A stretch of DNA of 43,368 nt, taken from contig JAXGQR010000015.1 of NCBI GenBank assembly GCA_040766325.1, forward strand, positions 1-43,368. Direction: 5' to 3'. Shown one piece after another: positions 9,121 to 17,332 of this stretch. This stretch comes from Dehalobacterium sp040766325. GTDB lineage: Bacteria > Bacillota > Dehalobacteriia > Dehalobacteriales > Dehalobacteriaceae. Every line of letters begins with the position of its first letter. The stretch's first letter is position 1. The position numbers and the translations under genes are program-made. The notes under the pieces were generated by a model. That model did not search any database, was not told the origin of the DNA, and worked only from the letters and a program-made list of their open reading frames with translations.

Positions 9121-10347
9121 ATGGGAAAAATATTAAAATTTATTCAATCTAAAGGGCCGATAGTGCTGATTCCGTTCCTTATAATCCTGCTTTTGGCGGC
9201 GATTTTTGTATATAACGCCAGTCAAAGAGGGGGGACATCTCTGATCGTAACGGAGGAAGGAACCTTCATTGAAACTTCCGGCGTTGCAGAGAACACCGGT
9301 GTGGTGATTAGTGCCGAGGTGACCGGTACCTTGGAAAAATGTGAAGTCAAAGAAGGAGATGCGGTTCAGGCCGGGCAAATTATCGCAATCATCAGTAATA
9401 CCACCTTAGAGAATCGTTATGATCAGGCCAAGATCAGCTTAGACTTGGTCCAGGAAAACCTTAACTTACTGGACAATTATATTAAAAATTCTTCCGCCCA
9501 AAATCGGGATATGATTCAACAAGCCGAAAATGCATATCTTGCCGCAGAAGCAGAATACCAAAAAGTCATGGAGGGTGCCGGTCCCGAAGAAATCAAACAG
9601 GCCCAGGAGGCAGTGAACCAAGCGGCGATCAGTTTGGAAACCAGTAAAAAAAATCTTCATAGATATCAGGAATTATTAGTAGAAGAAGCAATTTCCCAAA
9701 GTCAGTTTGAAGAAGCCGAAAGCAAGTATCATATTGCCCAGACCCAGTATAATGCGGCTGTGGCTAAATTAGACTTATTAAAATCATATCCAACGGCGGC
9801 CGATATCCAAAGGGCAGAAAACAGAATGCTCCAGGCCAAAGCAAGTTATCAACTGGCTGTTTCCAACAGCAATGCCCAGACTCAACAATTAAAAGATCAA
9901 TTGGAAATTGGCAAAGTACAACTGGAACAAGCCCAAGTATCACTGGAGCAAGAGGAAAAAGAATTGGATAAAAGGGTGCTTAGGTCGCCGATAGATGGGG
10001 TTGTCTCTCGGTTTCTTTATCACCAGGGTGAATTGATCTCTCAGGGAAAACCTATTGCCGAGCTTTATGATCCCCGGCGCGGGGAAGTAAAAGTATATGT
10101 TTCAGAAGCCAATATCGGTCATGTTGTCGTGGGTCAGGAGGCCCGGCTCTTTGTTGATTCCCATGAAAATCAGGCAATCGAGGGCCGAGTATTCAGTATT
10201 AGTCATGAAGCGGAATTTACGCCGAAGAATATTCAAACTAAGGAAGAAAGAATGAATACGGTTTTTGCCGTCAAAATTGAGGTTTTGGATGCCACGAGCA
10301 TTATTAAGCCGGGTATGCCTGTCGATGTTGAGATCAAGATTGATTGA
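9121..10347 (+). CDS. HlyD/YbhG-type membrane fusion (periplasmic adaptor-like) protein
   Basis: 408 residues: a single N-terminal membrane anchor (about 13-33), a lipoyl-like half motif (VISAEVTGTLEKCEVKEGDAV), a long alpha-helical coiled coil at about 100-280 rich in A, E, Q and K, the second lipoyl half (RSPIDGVVSRFLYHQGELISQG), and a beta-barrel domain. In monoderm bacteria such proteins assist ABC exporters at the outer face of the membrane. The ATG at 9121 follows GGGGAGGG; an ATG at 9094 lacks a ribosome binding site. It is first in a four-gene operon with two ABC ATPases and one permease, the same order as E. coli ybhG-ybhF-ybhS. Substrate unknown; drug export is the usual annotation. 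Confidence 0.9.
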   Translation: MGKILKFIQSKGPIVLIPFLIILLLAAIFVYNASQRGGTSLIVTEEGTFIETSGVAENTGVVISAEVTGTLEKCEVKEGDAVQAGQIIAIISNTTLENRYDQAKISLDLVQENLNLLDNYIKNSSAQNRDMIQQAENAYLAAEAEYQKVMEGAGPEEIKQAQEAVNQAAISLETSKKNLHRYQELLVEEAISQSQFEEAESKYHIAQTQYNAAVAKLDLLKSYPTAADIQRAENRMLQAKASYQLAVSNSNAQTQQLKDQLEIGKVQLEQAQVSLEQEEKELDKRVLRSPIDGVVSRFLYHQGELISQGKPIAELYDPRRGEVKVYVSEANIGHVVVGQEARLFVDSHENQAIEGRVFSISHEAEFTPKNIQTKEERMNTVFAVKIEVLDATSIIKPGMPVDVEIKID

Positions 10348-10372
10348 TAAGAGGAGAGAAGGAGAACCTGAC

Positions 10373-11314
10373 ATGGAATTTGACATCCAAACATTTTCCC
10401 TCAGTAAAAGCTTTGGCCCAATTGTTGCCGTACATAAGTTAAACCTTGCCGTCAAACGGGGGACCATTTTTGGCTTAGTGGGACCGGATGGGGCGGGGAA
10501 GACCACTACCATGCGTATGCTTTGTTCTTTGATCAGCCCTGACAGCGGCAAAGGCACGATTAGAAATTTAGATATTGTTAAAGACAGTGAAGAAATCAAA
10601 AAATACATCGGCTATATGCCTCAGAAATTTAGTCTATACGGCGATCTTACGGTAATGGAAAACCTGATTTTTTACGCCGAAATATATGAGGTGCCCCGGA
10701 GGGTCATGAAAGAAAGAATTGATTATTTGCTGAATTTCAGTAACCTTAAGGAGCACATTAATAAGCTGGCGGATCAGCTTTCGGGAGGCATGAAGCAGAA
10801 ATTGGCTTTGTCTTGCAATCTGATTCATACACCGGAATACTTATTCCTGGATGAGCCAACTATTGGAGTGGATCCGGTGGCAAGGAGAGAATTATGGAAG
10901 ATTCTTTTTGATCTGCGGGCGCAGGGGGTGACGATCTTTGTCAGTACCCCTTATATGGATGAAGCGGAAAGATGTGATGTCATCGGTCTCATGTATCAAG
11001 GGAGAATTATTAATCAAAATGCCCCGACGAAGATGATCAATAGTTTTCGCAAAAACCTCCTGAGTTTGTTCACGGAAAATCCTTATCAGGGAAAAGATTT
11101 TGCTTCTTCATTACCTTATGTAGAAGATGCCTATTTAATGGGAGAGGAAATTCATCTGGTGCTGGAAGACGAGAGCATAGACCATCATCAAATCTTAGAG
11201 GATTTTAACCAAGAGGGCATCATAGTTCAAGAGATTAAAAAAATTAAGCCGTCTTTGGAAGATGTCTTTGTAAATATCCTGGGGCATGAATATCAGGGTG
11301 GAGATCAAAAATGA
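10373..11314 (+). CDS. ABC exporter ATPase, first (degenerate-type) subunit
   Basis: 313-residue nucleotide-binding subunit. Walker A GPDGAGKTT, signature LSGGMKQK and Walker B YLFLDEPTIGVDP are intact. The switch (H-loop) position reads STPYMDEAE, with proline where histidine is normal, suggesting a non-canonical ATP site. The N-terminal half of E. coli YbhF similarly has GPDGAGKTT and, as I recall, lacks the histidine. The residues after about 225 form a C-terminal accessory domain ending in SLEDVFVNIL. The start is set at ATG 10373, 9 nt after GAAGGAG. It lies 25 nt after the HlyD gene and 9 nt before the second ATPase. Confidence 0.9.
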   Translation: MEFDIQTFSLSKSFGPIVAVHKLNLAVKRGTIFGLVGPDGAGKTTTMRMLCSLISPDSGKGTIRNLDIVKDSEEIKKYIGYMPQKFSLYGDLTVMENLIFYAEIYEVPRRVMKERIDYLLNFSNLKEHINKLADQLSGGMKQKLALSCNLIHTPEYLFLDEPTIGVDPVARRELWKILFDLRAQGVTIFVSTPYMDEAERCDVIGLMYQGRIINQNAPTKMINSFRKNLLSLFTENPYQGKDFASSLPYVEDAYLMGEEIHLVLEDESIDHHQILEDFNQEGIIVQEIKKIKPSLEDVFVNILGHEYQGGDQK

Positions 11315-11323
11315 GGATGAATT

Positions 11324-12259
11324 ATGGAAAATGCAATTGAAATCAGGAATTTGACGAAAGCATTCGGTGCTCATCGGGTCGTCGATAATATTAGCTTTGA
11401 TGTTAAAAAAGGCGAGGTCTTTGGTTTTTTAGGTCCTAACGGATCCGGCAAAACAACGGTGATCCGGATGCTCATGGGTTTAATCAGTCCTACCTTTGGC
11501 ACCGGGCGGGTATTGGGCCGGGATATTGCTCATGATCAGGAAAAACTGAGAAGTGCCATTGGTTATATGTCGCAAAAATTCAGCCTTTATGAAGACTTAA
11601 CCGTGGAAGAAAATCTTGATTTTTTCGGCGGTGCTTATGGTATTTATGGCAGGAAACTAGCCGAGGAGAAAAAAAGAATCCTGGCCATGGCGGATTTAGT
11701 GGGCCGAGAAAAAATGCTTGCGGGAAATTTATCCGGTGGCTGGAAGCAAAGACTGGCTTTGGGCTGCGCCATCATTCACCGTCCACGCCTCCTCCTCTTG
11801 GATGAACCCACAGGCGGTGTGGATCCCATTGCCCGCAGACAATTCTGGGATCTTATTTACAACCTTTCTCGGGAAGGGGTGACTATTTTAGTGACGACCC
11901 ACTATATGGATGAAGCGGAACATTGTAATACCATCGGCATCTTGTATTACGGCCATATGTTATCCCTGGATACACCTCATAACATGAAGGAAAATATTAT
12001 TCAAGGAGACATTATTGAAATTTTGACCGATGACACGTTGAGATCCATAGACGCCCTAAAACTTTATGAAGAGATTAAAGATGCGGCGGTTTATGGAGCA
12101 GGGATTCATGCTTTGCTGGAACCCGGTGTCCCCTTACAACAACTGCATGATTATTTGACAGCACAAAATATTGATGTTTTCAGCATGGAAAAAGTAATGC
12201 CCTCACTGGAAGATGTTTTTGTCTTTCTTGTAGAAAAAGAAAAAAGATTAAGTCGGTAA
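11324..12259 (+). CDS. ABC exporter ATPase, second (canonical) subunit
   Basis: 311-residue ATPase with Walker A GPNGSGKTT, signature LSGGWKQR, Walker B LLLLDEPTGGVDP and an intact H-loop histidine in TTHYMDEAE. It ends with SLEDVFVFLVEKE, parallel to the first ATPase, so the two look like the separated halves of a YbhF-type double ATPase. Together with the permease they would form an asymmetric transporter with one consensus ATP site contribution. It starts 9 nt after the stop of the previous gene and 35 nt before the permease ATG. Confidence 0.93.
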   Translation: MENAIEIRNLTKAFGAHRVVDNISFDVKKGEVFGFLGPNGSGKTTVIRMLMGLISPTFGTGRVLGRDIAHDQEKLRSAIGYMSQKFSLYEDLTVEENLDFFGGAYGIYGRKLAEEKKRILAMADLVGREKMLAGNLSGGWKQRLALGCAIIHRPRLLLLDEPTGGVDPIARRQFWDLIYNLSREGVTILVTTHYMDEAEHCNTIGILYYGHMLSLDTPHNMKENIIQGDIIEILTDDTLRSIDALKLYEEIKDAAVYGAGIHALLEPGVPLQQLHDYLTAQNIDVFSMEKVMPSLEDVFVFLVEKEKRLSR

Positions 12260-12294
12260 GGAAAAAGAAAAAATGTCTTTTGGGAGCGTACACG

Positions 12295-13419
12295 ATGAAT
12301 TTTAATCTTAGAAGAACTTTGGCCATCATCAAAAAGGAATTCGCACAAATAAAAAGAGATAAAAAGACCATCGCCATTATTATCATGATGCCGATTATGC
12401 AGCTCTTGCTTTTTGGCTATGCCATATCCACCAGTGTGGATCATATTCCTACGGTTGTGTTAAATAACGATATCGGACAGGAAAGCCGTGAGCTCTTGGA
12501 GCGATTTACCAACTCCCAATATTTTGATGTGGATGCTTATGTGACAAGTATCAAAGAGGTGGAAAAATATATTGATCACGGGCATGGTAAGGTGGGTATT
12601 GTGATTCCTCCCGGATATTCAGACGATCTAAGAAGAGGGGAAACAGCTTTCATTCAATTAATTGTTGATGGCAGTGATCCAACAACAGCTCAGACCATCT
12701 TATCCGCTGCCGGAGGCGTTGTCCAGTCCCTTTCAGTGGATGTAATGGAAAAAACCTTAGGGGGGCCTTTAACTCAACCTGTAGAATTAAGAAGCAGAGT
12801 TTGGTACAACCCGGATATGAGCAGTACCAATTTTAATATTCCCGGTCTCATCGGTATTATTTTGCAAACGGTAACCCTGATGCTAACCTCCTTCTCTGTT
12901 GTCCGGGAGAGAGAAAGAGGGACGATGGAGCAGCTGATTGTCACACCGATTACCAAAATGGAATTAATGGTGGGCAAGTTAATTCCTTATGTTATTATCG
13001 GTTTTATTGATATTGTTGTCGCCCTGGCCCTTAGTCTTTTTTGGTTTGGAGTTACGGTCTCCGGCAGTGTGCTGCTGCTCTTGTTCTTTTCCATTATCTT
13101 TTTAATCAGTGCCCTGGGAGTCGGTTTGTTAATTTCTACTGTCTCCAAGAGTCAGCTCCAGGCCATGCAATTATCTATGTTTATGATTATGCCCAATATA
13201 CTGCTCTCCGGGTATATGTTCCCCCGAGAAGCCATGCCGGATATTATTTATGGGGTGAGCACGGTGATCCCTTTAACCTATTTTTTAAACGTGCTGCGGG
13301 GCATTATGTTAAAAGGCAATACATTTATGGCCCTTTATCAGGAATTTATTATTTTAAGTAGTTTTGGGGCCGTCTTTTTAGTGTTGGCAATAATTAAATT
13401 TAAAAAGAAAATTGATTAA
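12295..13419 (+). CDS. ABC-2 type permease (YhhJ/YbhS-like)
   Basis: 374 residues. One N-terminal membrane helix (about 24-42), a large extracytoplasmic domain (about 45-175), then five hydrophobic helices with the amphipathic loop VVRERERGTMEQLIVTPITK that contacts the ATPases, and LLSGYMFPREAMP near the penultimate helix. This is the ABC2_membrane_3 architecture. E. coli has two such permeases (ybhS, ybhR); here only one is present, so a homodimer is likely. The start is placed at ATG 12295; an in-frame TTG at 12280 is an alternative. Downstream, a short CCGGC/GCCGG pairing before TTTTTT (about 13434-13477) may be a weak terminator. Confidence 0.9.
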   Translation: MNFNLRRTLAIIKKEFAQIKRDKKTIAIIIMMPIMQLLLFGYAISTSVDHIPTVVLNNDIGQESRELLERFTNSQYFDVDAYVTSIKEVEKYIDHGHGKVGIVIPPGYSDDLRRGETAFIQLIVDGSDPTTAQTILSAAGGVVQSLSVDVMEKTLGGPLTQPVELRSRVWYNPDMSSTNFNIPGLIGIILQTVTLMLTSFSVVRERERGTMEQLIVTPITKMELMVGKLIPYVIIGFIDIVVALALSLFWFGVTVSGSVLLLLFFSIIFLISALGVGLLISTVSKSQLQAMQLSMFMIMPNILLSGYMFPREAMPDIIYGVSTVIPLTYFLNVLRGIMLKGNTFMALYQEFIILSSFGAVFLVLAIIKFKKKID

Positions 13420-13478
13420 GATAAGGAATTGATCCGGCGTTTATTGTAAAAAGTATATATTGAGGCCGGGGTTTTTTC

Positions 13479-13508
13479 TTGACGCAAAGCGGGTTCTTTG
13501 CTTATAGT
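13479..13508 (+). promoter_or_regulatory. sigma-A type promoter for the thioesterase gene
   Basis: TTGACG at 13479-13484, 18-bp spacer, TATAGT at 13503-13508, followed 12 nt later by the AAAAGGAGG ribosome binding site of the gene at 13528. Confidence 0.6.
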
Positions 13509-13527
13509 GAGAAAAGGAGGGAAAGAG

Positions 13528-13959
13528 ATGGATGAAAACAGTATCAAAAATATAAAAAATGATAAACTTGCTGCCTTGCTGGACATTAAACTATTAAAGA
13601 TTGCAGCTGGTTACGCTTTAACGGAAATGAAAATCTCGGAAAAGCACTTAAATGGTGTTAATATGGTCCACGGGGGAGCAATTTTCACCCTGGCCGACTA
13701 TGCCTTCGCGGCTGCTTCCAATGCTAAAGGGCTTGTGACTGTAGGCATTACCAACAATATTACTTTTATCAAATCACCCAAAGGAAAAATTATCACGGCA
13801 GAGGCGCGCGAAGCTTCTTGTTCCAGCAGGTTGTCAGTTTATAATGTAAATGTCTTCGATGAAGATCAAACACTGGTTGCTCAGATGAGCGGTATGGGTT
13901 ATATCAAAAACAAGTCAGGGAAAGGGAGGATAACTTACGAATCGTCACATTTATCCTAA
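13528..13959 (+). CDS. PaaI-type hot-dog thioesterase
   Basis: 143-residue single-domain hot-dog protein predicted to hydrolyse acyl-CoA or aryl-CoA thioesters. The family core motif is visible in NMVHGGAIFTLADYAFAAASNA (about residues 50-71), with the HGG and catalytic Asp region, then the ITNNITFIKSPKGK and LVAQMSGMGYIK strands. Length matches PaaI proteins. ATG 13528 lies 5 nt after AAAAGGAGGG; an earlier in-frame TTG at 13498 overlaps the promoter. It is 231 nt before the Mo-oxidoreductase gene and has its own promoter. It may act with the CoA-ligase-like gene at 21726 in the same aldehyde/acid metabolism, but this is inference from neighbourhood only. Confidence 0.88.
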   Translation: MDENSIKNIKNDKLAALLDIKLLKIAAGYALTEMKISEKHLNGVNMVHGGAIFTLADYAFAAASNAKGLVTVGITNNITFIKSPKGKIITAEAREASCSSRLSVYNVNVFDEDQTLVAQMSGMGYIKNKSGKGRITYESSHLS

Positions 13960-14019
13960 ATTTCCCCCTCTATTTTGCTAAAATCTACGAATCGTAGTAT
14001 ATTTTTCTGTATATTCGTA
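13936..14019 (+). repeat. repeated TACGAATCGT element upstream of the Mo-oxidoreductase gene
   Basis: TACGAATCGT occurs at 13936-13945 (inside the end of the thioesterase gene) and again at 13986-13995, start to start exactly 50 bp. The second copy is part of a near-perfect palindrome CTACGAATCGTAG (13985-13997). An inverted half copy, ATTCGTA, lies at 14013-14019 just before the -35 at 14025. This looks like a set of operators for an unidentified regulator. Confidence 0.45.
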
Positions 14020-14024
14020 ATCTA

Positions 14025-14053
14025 TTGACATGAGAATATATATTGTCTATTCT
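14025..14053 (+). promoter_or_regulatory. sigma-A type promoter of the Mo-oxidoreductase gene
   Basis: TTGACA at 14025-14030, 17-bp spacer, TATTCT at 14048-14053. It predicts a start near 14060 and a leader of about 130 nt before the ATG at 14191. Confidence 0.7.
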
Positions 14054-14085
14054 GAATTTAATCAATATTTAATTGCCGATTAATA

Positions 14086-14160
14086 CGTGCCGGATTAAAA
14101 TAGTTTTAGAGACAAGGTAATTCTTGATGGCTGCGGAAAAAGCGTGGTGAAGAATGCACG
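14086..14160 (+). promoter_or_regulatory. structured 5' leader, possible cofactor riboswitch
   Basis: The leader can fold as a three-helix junction. Outer stem: CGTGC 14086-14090 with GCACG 14156-14160. Hairpin: TAAAA 14096-14100 with TTTTA 14104-14108. Stem: ATTCTT 14120-14125 with AAGAAT 14150-14155, whose GC-rich tip contains GCGGAAAAAGCG. It ends about 20 nt before the ribosome binding site of a molybdopterin enzyme gene, so a molybdenum- or tungsten-cofactor-sensing RNA is a reasonable hypothesis. I cannot align it to the Moco RNA consensus from memory. Confidence 0.35.
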
Positions 14161-14190
14161 GCGGAAAAAATTTAAAATGGAGGTATGTAT

Positions 14191-17112
14191 ATGAGGCTTA
14201 AAAAAATGTGGCTCAACATCAATGGTGTTAATCGCATGTTTACCTGTAACCCGGACCGAGACACTTTGGCTGGAGTGTTGCGTCGTTTGGGACTTACAGG
14301 GACAAAAATTGGCTGCGGAACAGGGGTCTGCGGGTCATGCTCCGTGATCCTGGATGGAAAGGTAGTTCGGGCCTGTACCAGAAAGATCAAAAATGTGGAC
14401 GAATACAGTCAGGTGATCACAATTGAGGGCATTGGCACGCCGTATCATTTGCATCCTCTACAGGTGGCGTGGATGAATTATGGTGCCGTTCAATGTGGTT
14501 TTTGCTCCCCGGGCTTTATTGTTTCTGCCTATGCTTTACTACAGGAAAATAACAACCCTACCCGGGAAGAAGTGCGCGCCTGGTTCCAAAAACATCGTAA
14601 TGTGTGCCGTTGCACCGGTTATAAGCAACTGGTGGATGCAGTAATGGCTGCTGCGCAGGTTATCCGTGGTGAAGCAACAATTGAAGATATTTCCTTCAAA
14701 ATGCCGGAGGATTTTGAATTCTATGGTAAACCCCTTGTGCGTCCTACGGCGCTGGCCAAGGTTACCGGACTGGCAGATTATGGGGATGACCAGGAGCTGA
14801 AAATGCCTGCGGAATCTCTCCATGTGGCTATAGCACAACCTAGGATCGCCCATCACGCGAAGATTCTTAACATTGATACTTCTGAAGCAGAAAAAATGCC
14901 CGGTGTGGTAAAAATTATTACTCATAAGGAATTGAAGGAGGCCGGGGGAACTAACGTCATGGCCGAAGCTCATTTCCATGAACGTACCACTGTTATGGTT
15001 CCCAGCAGAAAGGTTCTCGCGGAGGACAAAATATTCCGTTATGGGGATGTTGTGGCCTTGGCCGTTGCCGATACTAAGGATCATGCGCGCGCGGCTGCAG
15101 CCAAGGTGAAAGTGGAGATTGAACAGCTGCCGGAATACCTGAATTATTTGGATGCCGTGATGCCGGATGCCATGCGGGTTCATGAAGATACCCCCAATAT
15201 CTTTTCCATGCAGCCGGTCCTCAAGGGAAATGGCTTGGAGGATGCGACGCAGGTTCGGGAAACCATGGATCAATCTGCATATAGTGTTCAGGGAAGCTTC
15301 CATTCCACACGGGAACCTCATCTGTCCATTGAAGGCACCACCGTACAGGCCTATTTTGATGAAGATGACTATTTGACCTTACAGTGTAAATCCCAAGGGG
15401 TTTATTCCTCCATTGGCCGCATTGGCAATTCGGTCGGGGTTCCAAAGGACAAACTTCGTGTCGTCATGAATCCCACAGGAGCCAGCTTCGGTTGGTCCAC
15501 TAATGCCGGGGACCTTTGTTTGGCGGCTGCCGCTGCTGTGGTGACCAAGAGGCCGGTGGCTCTTTCCATGAGTTACGAAGAACATCAGCACTTCTCCGGC
15601 AAGCGCTGCCCCAGTTATTCCAACGGTCGTCTTTCCTGTGATAAGGATGGAAGAATCACTGCTGCTGAATTTGACATTGGGATGGATCACGGAGCTTATT
15701 CCTGGGGCGGTGACGATGTGATGACAAAACCGGCCCGGTTCGCCTTCTTCCCCTATAAGGTGCCTCATGTAGCCGGACTGGTGCGTATTGCCAATACCAA
15801 TCATAACTTTGGCACTGCTTACCGCAGCTATGGCTCACCTCAGGCTTATACGCTTTCTGAGGCTTTGATGGATATGCTGGCAGAAAAAGCCGGTATTGAT
15901 CCTTTTGAATTCCGCTGGATCAACATTGCTCGCGAAGGAGATACCAATATTAACAGCTATCCTTTCCGTCAGTATCCGATGGAGGAAATGATGAAAATCA
16001 TGCGGCCCTTATATGAAAAAGCGGTGCGGGAGGCAAAAGCCGCTGATACACCGGAAATCCGACGGGGTGTGGGCCTTGCCTGGGGTGGTTTTAATGTTAC
16101 CGAGGGTGGTACGGACAGTTCTTCTGTCGCCTTGGAATTAGGCCCGGACAATATCATCATCAAATACGACACCTATCAGGAATTAGGTCAAGGAGGAGAT
16201 ATTGGCTCTTTGATGCTGACCTTGGAAGCTTTGAAACCCTTACGCCTGACACCGGATCGCGTGCGCCTGGTGCAAAATGACACTAAAATTTGCCCGGATA
16301 GCGGGATGTCCGGTGCGAGCCGTACTCATTTTATGAGCGGTCGGGCAACCATTGATGCCGCTGAAAAACTGCTGAATGCGATGCGCAAACCTGATGGCAC
16401 CTATCGTACCTATGAGGAAATGGTAGCAGAGGGCATTGAAACCAAATATTATGGCAGATTTGAGACCGTATCTGTGCCCGGCTTATGCCGTCTTGATCCT
16501 AATACGGGGATTGGGGATCCCACTCCGGCATACACCTATATTTTGAATATGGCAGAGGTCGAAGTTGATACAAAAACAGGAAAAACGCGGGTCATTCGTT
16601 TTACCTGCGTGGATGATGTGGGTAAGGTAGGTAACATTGATGCGGTAAACGGCCAAGCCTATGGGGGGATCTCGCATAGCATTGGTTTTGCCCTCAGTGA
16701 GAACTACGATGATGTCAAAAAACATAATAATATGCTTGGAGCCGGCATCCCATATATTGAAGATATTCCTGATGAAATAAATGTCATTCATTACGAACGA
16801 CCTGATGAGGTGGGACCTTTCGGATCTTCCGGAGCGTCAGAAGCTTTTCAGTCATCGGGCCATGTGGCGGTATTAAATGCGATCAATAATGCTTGCGGCG
16901 TACGTATCTATGAAATGCCGGCAACACCGGAAAAAGTAAAAGCCGGACTGGATATCATCGCTGTCGGTGGCAAGGTGGAGCCACCCCAAAAATATTTCCT
17001 GGGCTCCGATCTTTATGATGAGTTGGAAGAAATTAAAGCCAATCCGGTGAAGTTTGGCGGTGACGACTTCTTTATTCCCCTGGGAGATTCACCGGGAGAC
17101 CGGTTCTTCTAA
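14191..17112 (+). CDS. Mop-type molybdenum aldehyde oxidoreductase (xanthine oxidase family)
   Basis: 973-residue single-chain Mo hydroxylase resembling Desulfovibrio gigas Mop (907 residues) along its whole length. The N-terminal plant-type 2Fe-2S domain has cysteines at about 42, 47, 50 and 62 (IGCGTGVCGSC ... RAC). The second 2Fe-2S helical domain has QCGFCSPGF and CRCTGY. The molybdopterin domains follow from about residue 170, including YRSYGSPQAY and the C-terminal GPFGSSGASEAF. There Glu884 aligns with the catalytic glutamate of Mop (GASGVGELPL). No FAD domain is present, so electrons must leave to another protein, plausibly the next gene product. ATG 14191, 7 nt after GGAGG, is preferred over 14185 (1 nt). 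It has its own promoter, leader and terminator. Aldehyde-to-acid oxidation is the family reaction; the true substrate is unknown. Confidence 0.93.
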   Translation: MRLKKMWLNINGVNRMFTCNPDRDTLAGVLRRLGLTGTKIGCGTGVCGSCSVILDGKVVRACTRKIKNVDEYSQVITIEGIGTPYHLHPLQVAWMNYGAVQCGFCSPGFIVSAYALLQENNNPTREEVRAWFQKHRNVCRCTGYKQLVDAVMAAAQVIRGEATIEDISFKMPEDFEFYGKPLVRPTALAKVTGLADYGDDQELKMPAESLHVAIAQPRIAHHAKILNIDTSEAEKMPGVVKIITHKELKEAGGTNVMAEAHFHERTTVMVPSRKVLAEDKIFRYGDVVALAVADTKDHARAAAAKVKVEIEQLPEYLNYLDAVMPDAMRVHEDTPNIFSMQPVLKGNGLEDATQVRETMDQSAYSVQGSFHSTREPHLSIEGTTVQAYFDEDDYLTLQCKSQGVYSSIGRIGNSVGVPKDKLRVVMNPTGASFGWSTNAGDLCLAAAAAVVTKRPVALSMSYEEHQHFSGKRCPSYSNGRLSCDKDGRITAAEFDIGMDHGAYSWGGDDVMTKPARFAFFPYKVPHVAGLVRIANTNHNFGTAYRSYGSPQAYTLSEALMDMLAEKAGIDPFEFRWINIAREGDTNINSYPFRQYPMEEMMKIMRPLYEKAVREAKAADTPEIRRGVGLAWGGFNVTEGGTDSSSVALELGPDNIIIKYDTYQELGQGGDIGSLMLTLEALKPLRLTPDRVRLVQNDTKICPDSGMSGASRTHFMSGRATIDAAEKLLNAMRKPDGTYRTYEEMVAEGIETKYYGRFETVSVPGLCRLDPNTGIGDPTPAYTYILNMAEVEVDTKTGKTRVIRFTCVDDVGKVGNIDAVNGQAYGGISHSIGFALSENYDDVKKHNNMLGAGIPYIEDIPDEINVIHYERPDEVGPFGSSGASEAFQSSGHVAVLNAINNACGVRIYEMPATPEKVKAGLDIIAVGGKVEPPQKYFLGSDLYDELEEIKANPVKFGGDDFFIPLGDSPGDRFF

Positions 17113-17130
17113 AAATTTATTTGTGTATTT

Positions 17131-17170
17131 AACAAGCTTGCCCTTGATTATCGGGGCAAGCTTGTTTTGA
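17131..17170 (+). terminator. intrinsic terminator after the Mo-oxidoreductase gene
   Basis: A 13-bp perfect stem, AACAAGCTTGCCC (17131-17143) with GGGCAAGCTTGTT (17154-17166), a 10-nt loop, and a short T-rich tail. It separates the Mop gene from the downstream operon, or attenuates between them. Confidence 0.85.
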
Positions 17171-17332
17171 TCTTAGTAACAAAAGTCAAACTGGGGCTTT
17201 CCCTTGGAGAGTTGATTTTTTCTAAGGCAAAAAAGAAATGGAAGTAACTAGAGCAGGAGGGTGCAATTTGGGAGTGCATAATAAGTTTAGTTAAGGTAAA
17301 ATAGTAGCAGTAATAATTTAAAAGGAGAGGCC

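Noticed and set aside
14539..15804. Long open frames (up to 260 codons) on the minus strand under the Mo-oxidoreductase gene
   Set aside because: They mirror the codon usage of a clearly real plus-strand gene, have no ribosome binding sites and encode no recognisable protein.
17220..17332. 18-codon frame (ATGGAAGTA...) before the flavoprotein gene
   Set aside because: No ribosome binding site, and it is too short to judge.
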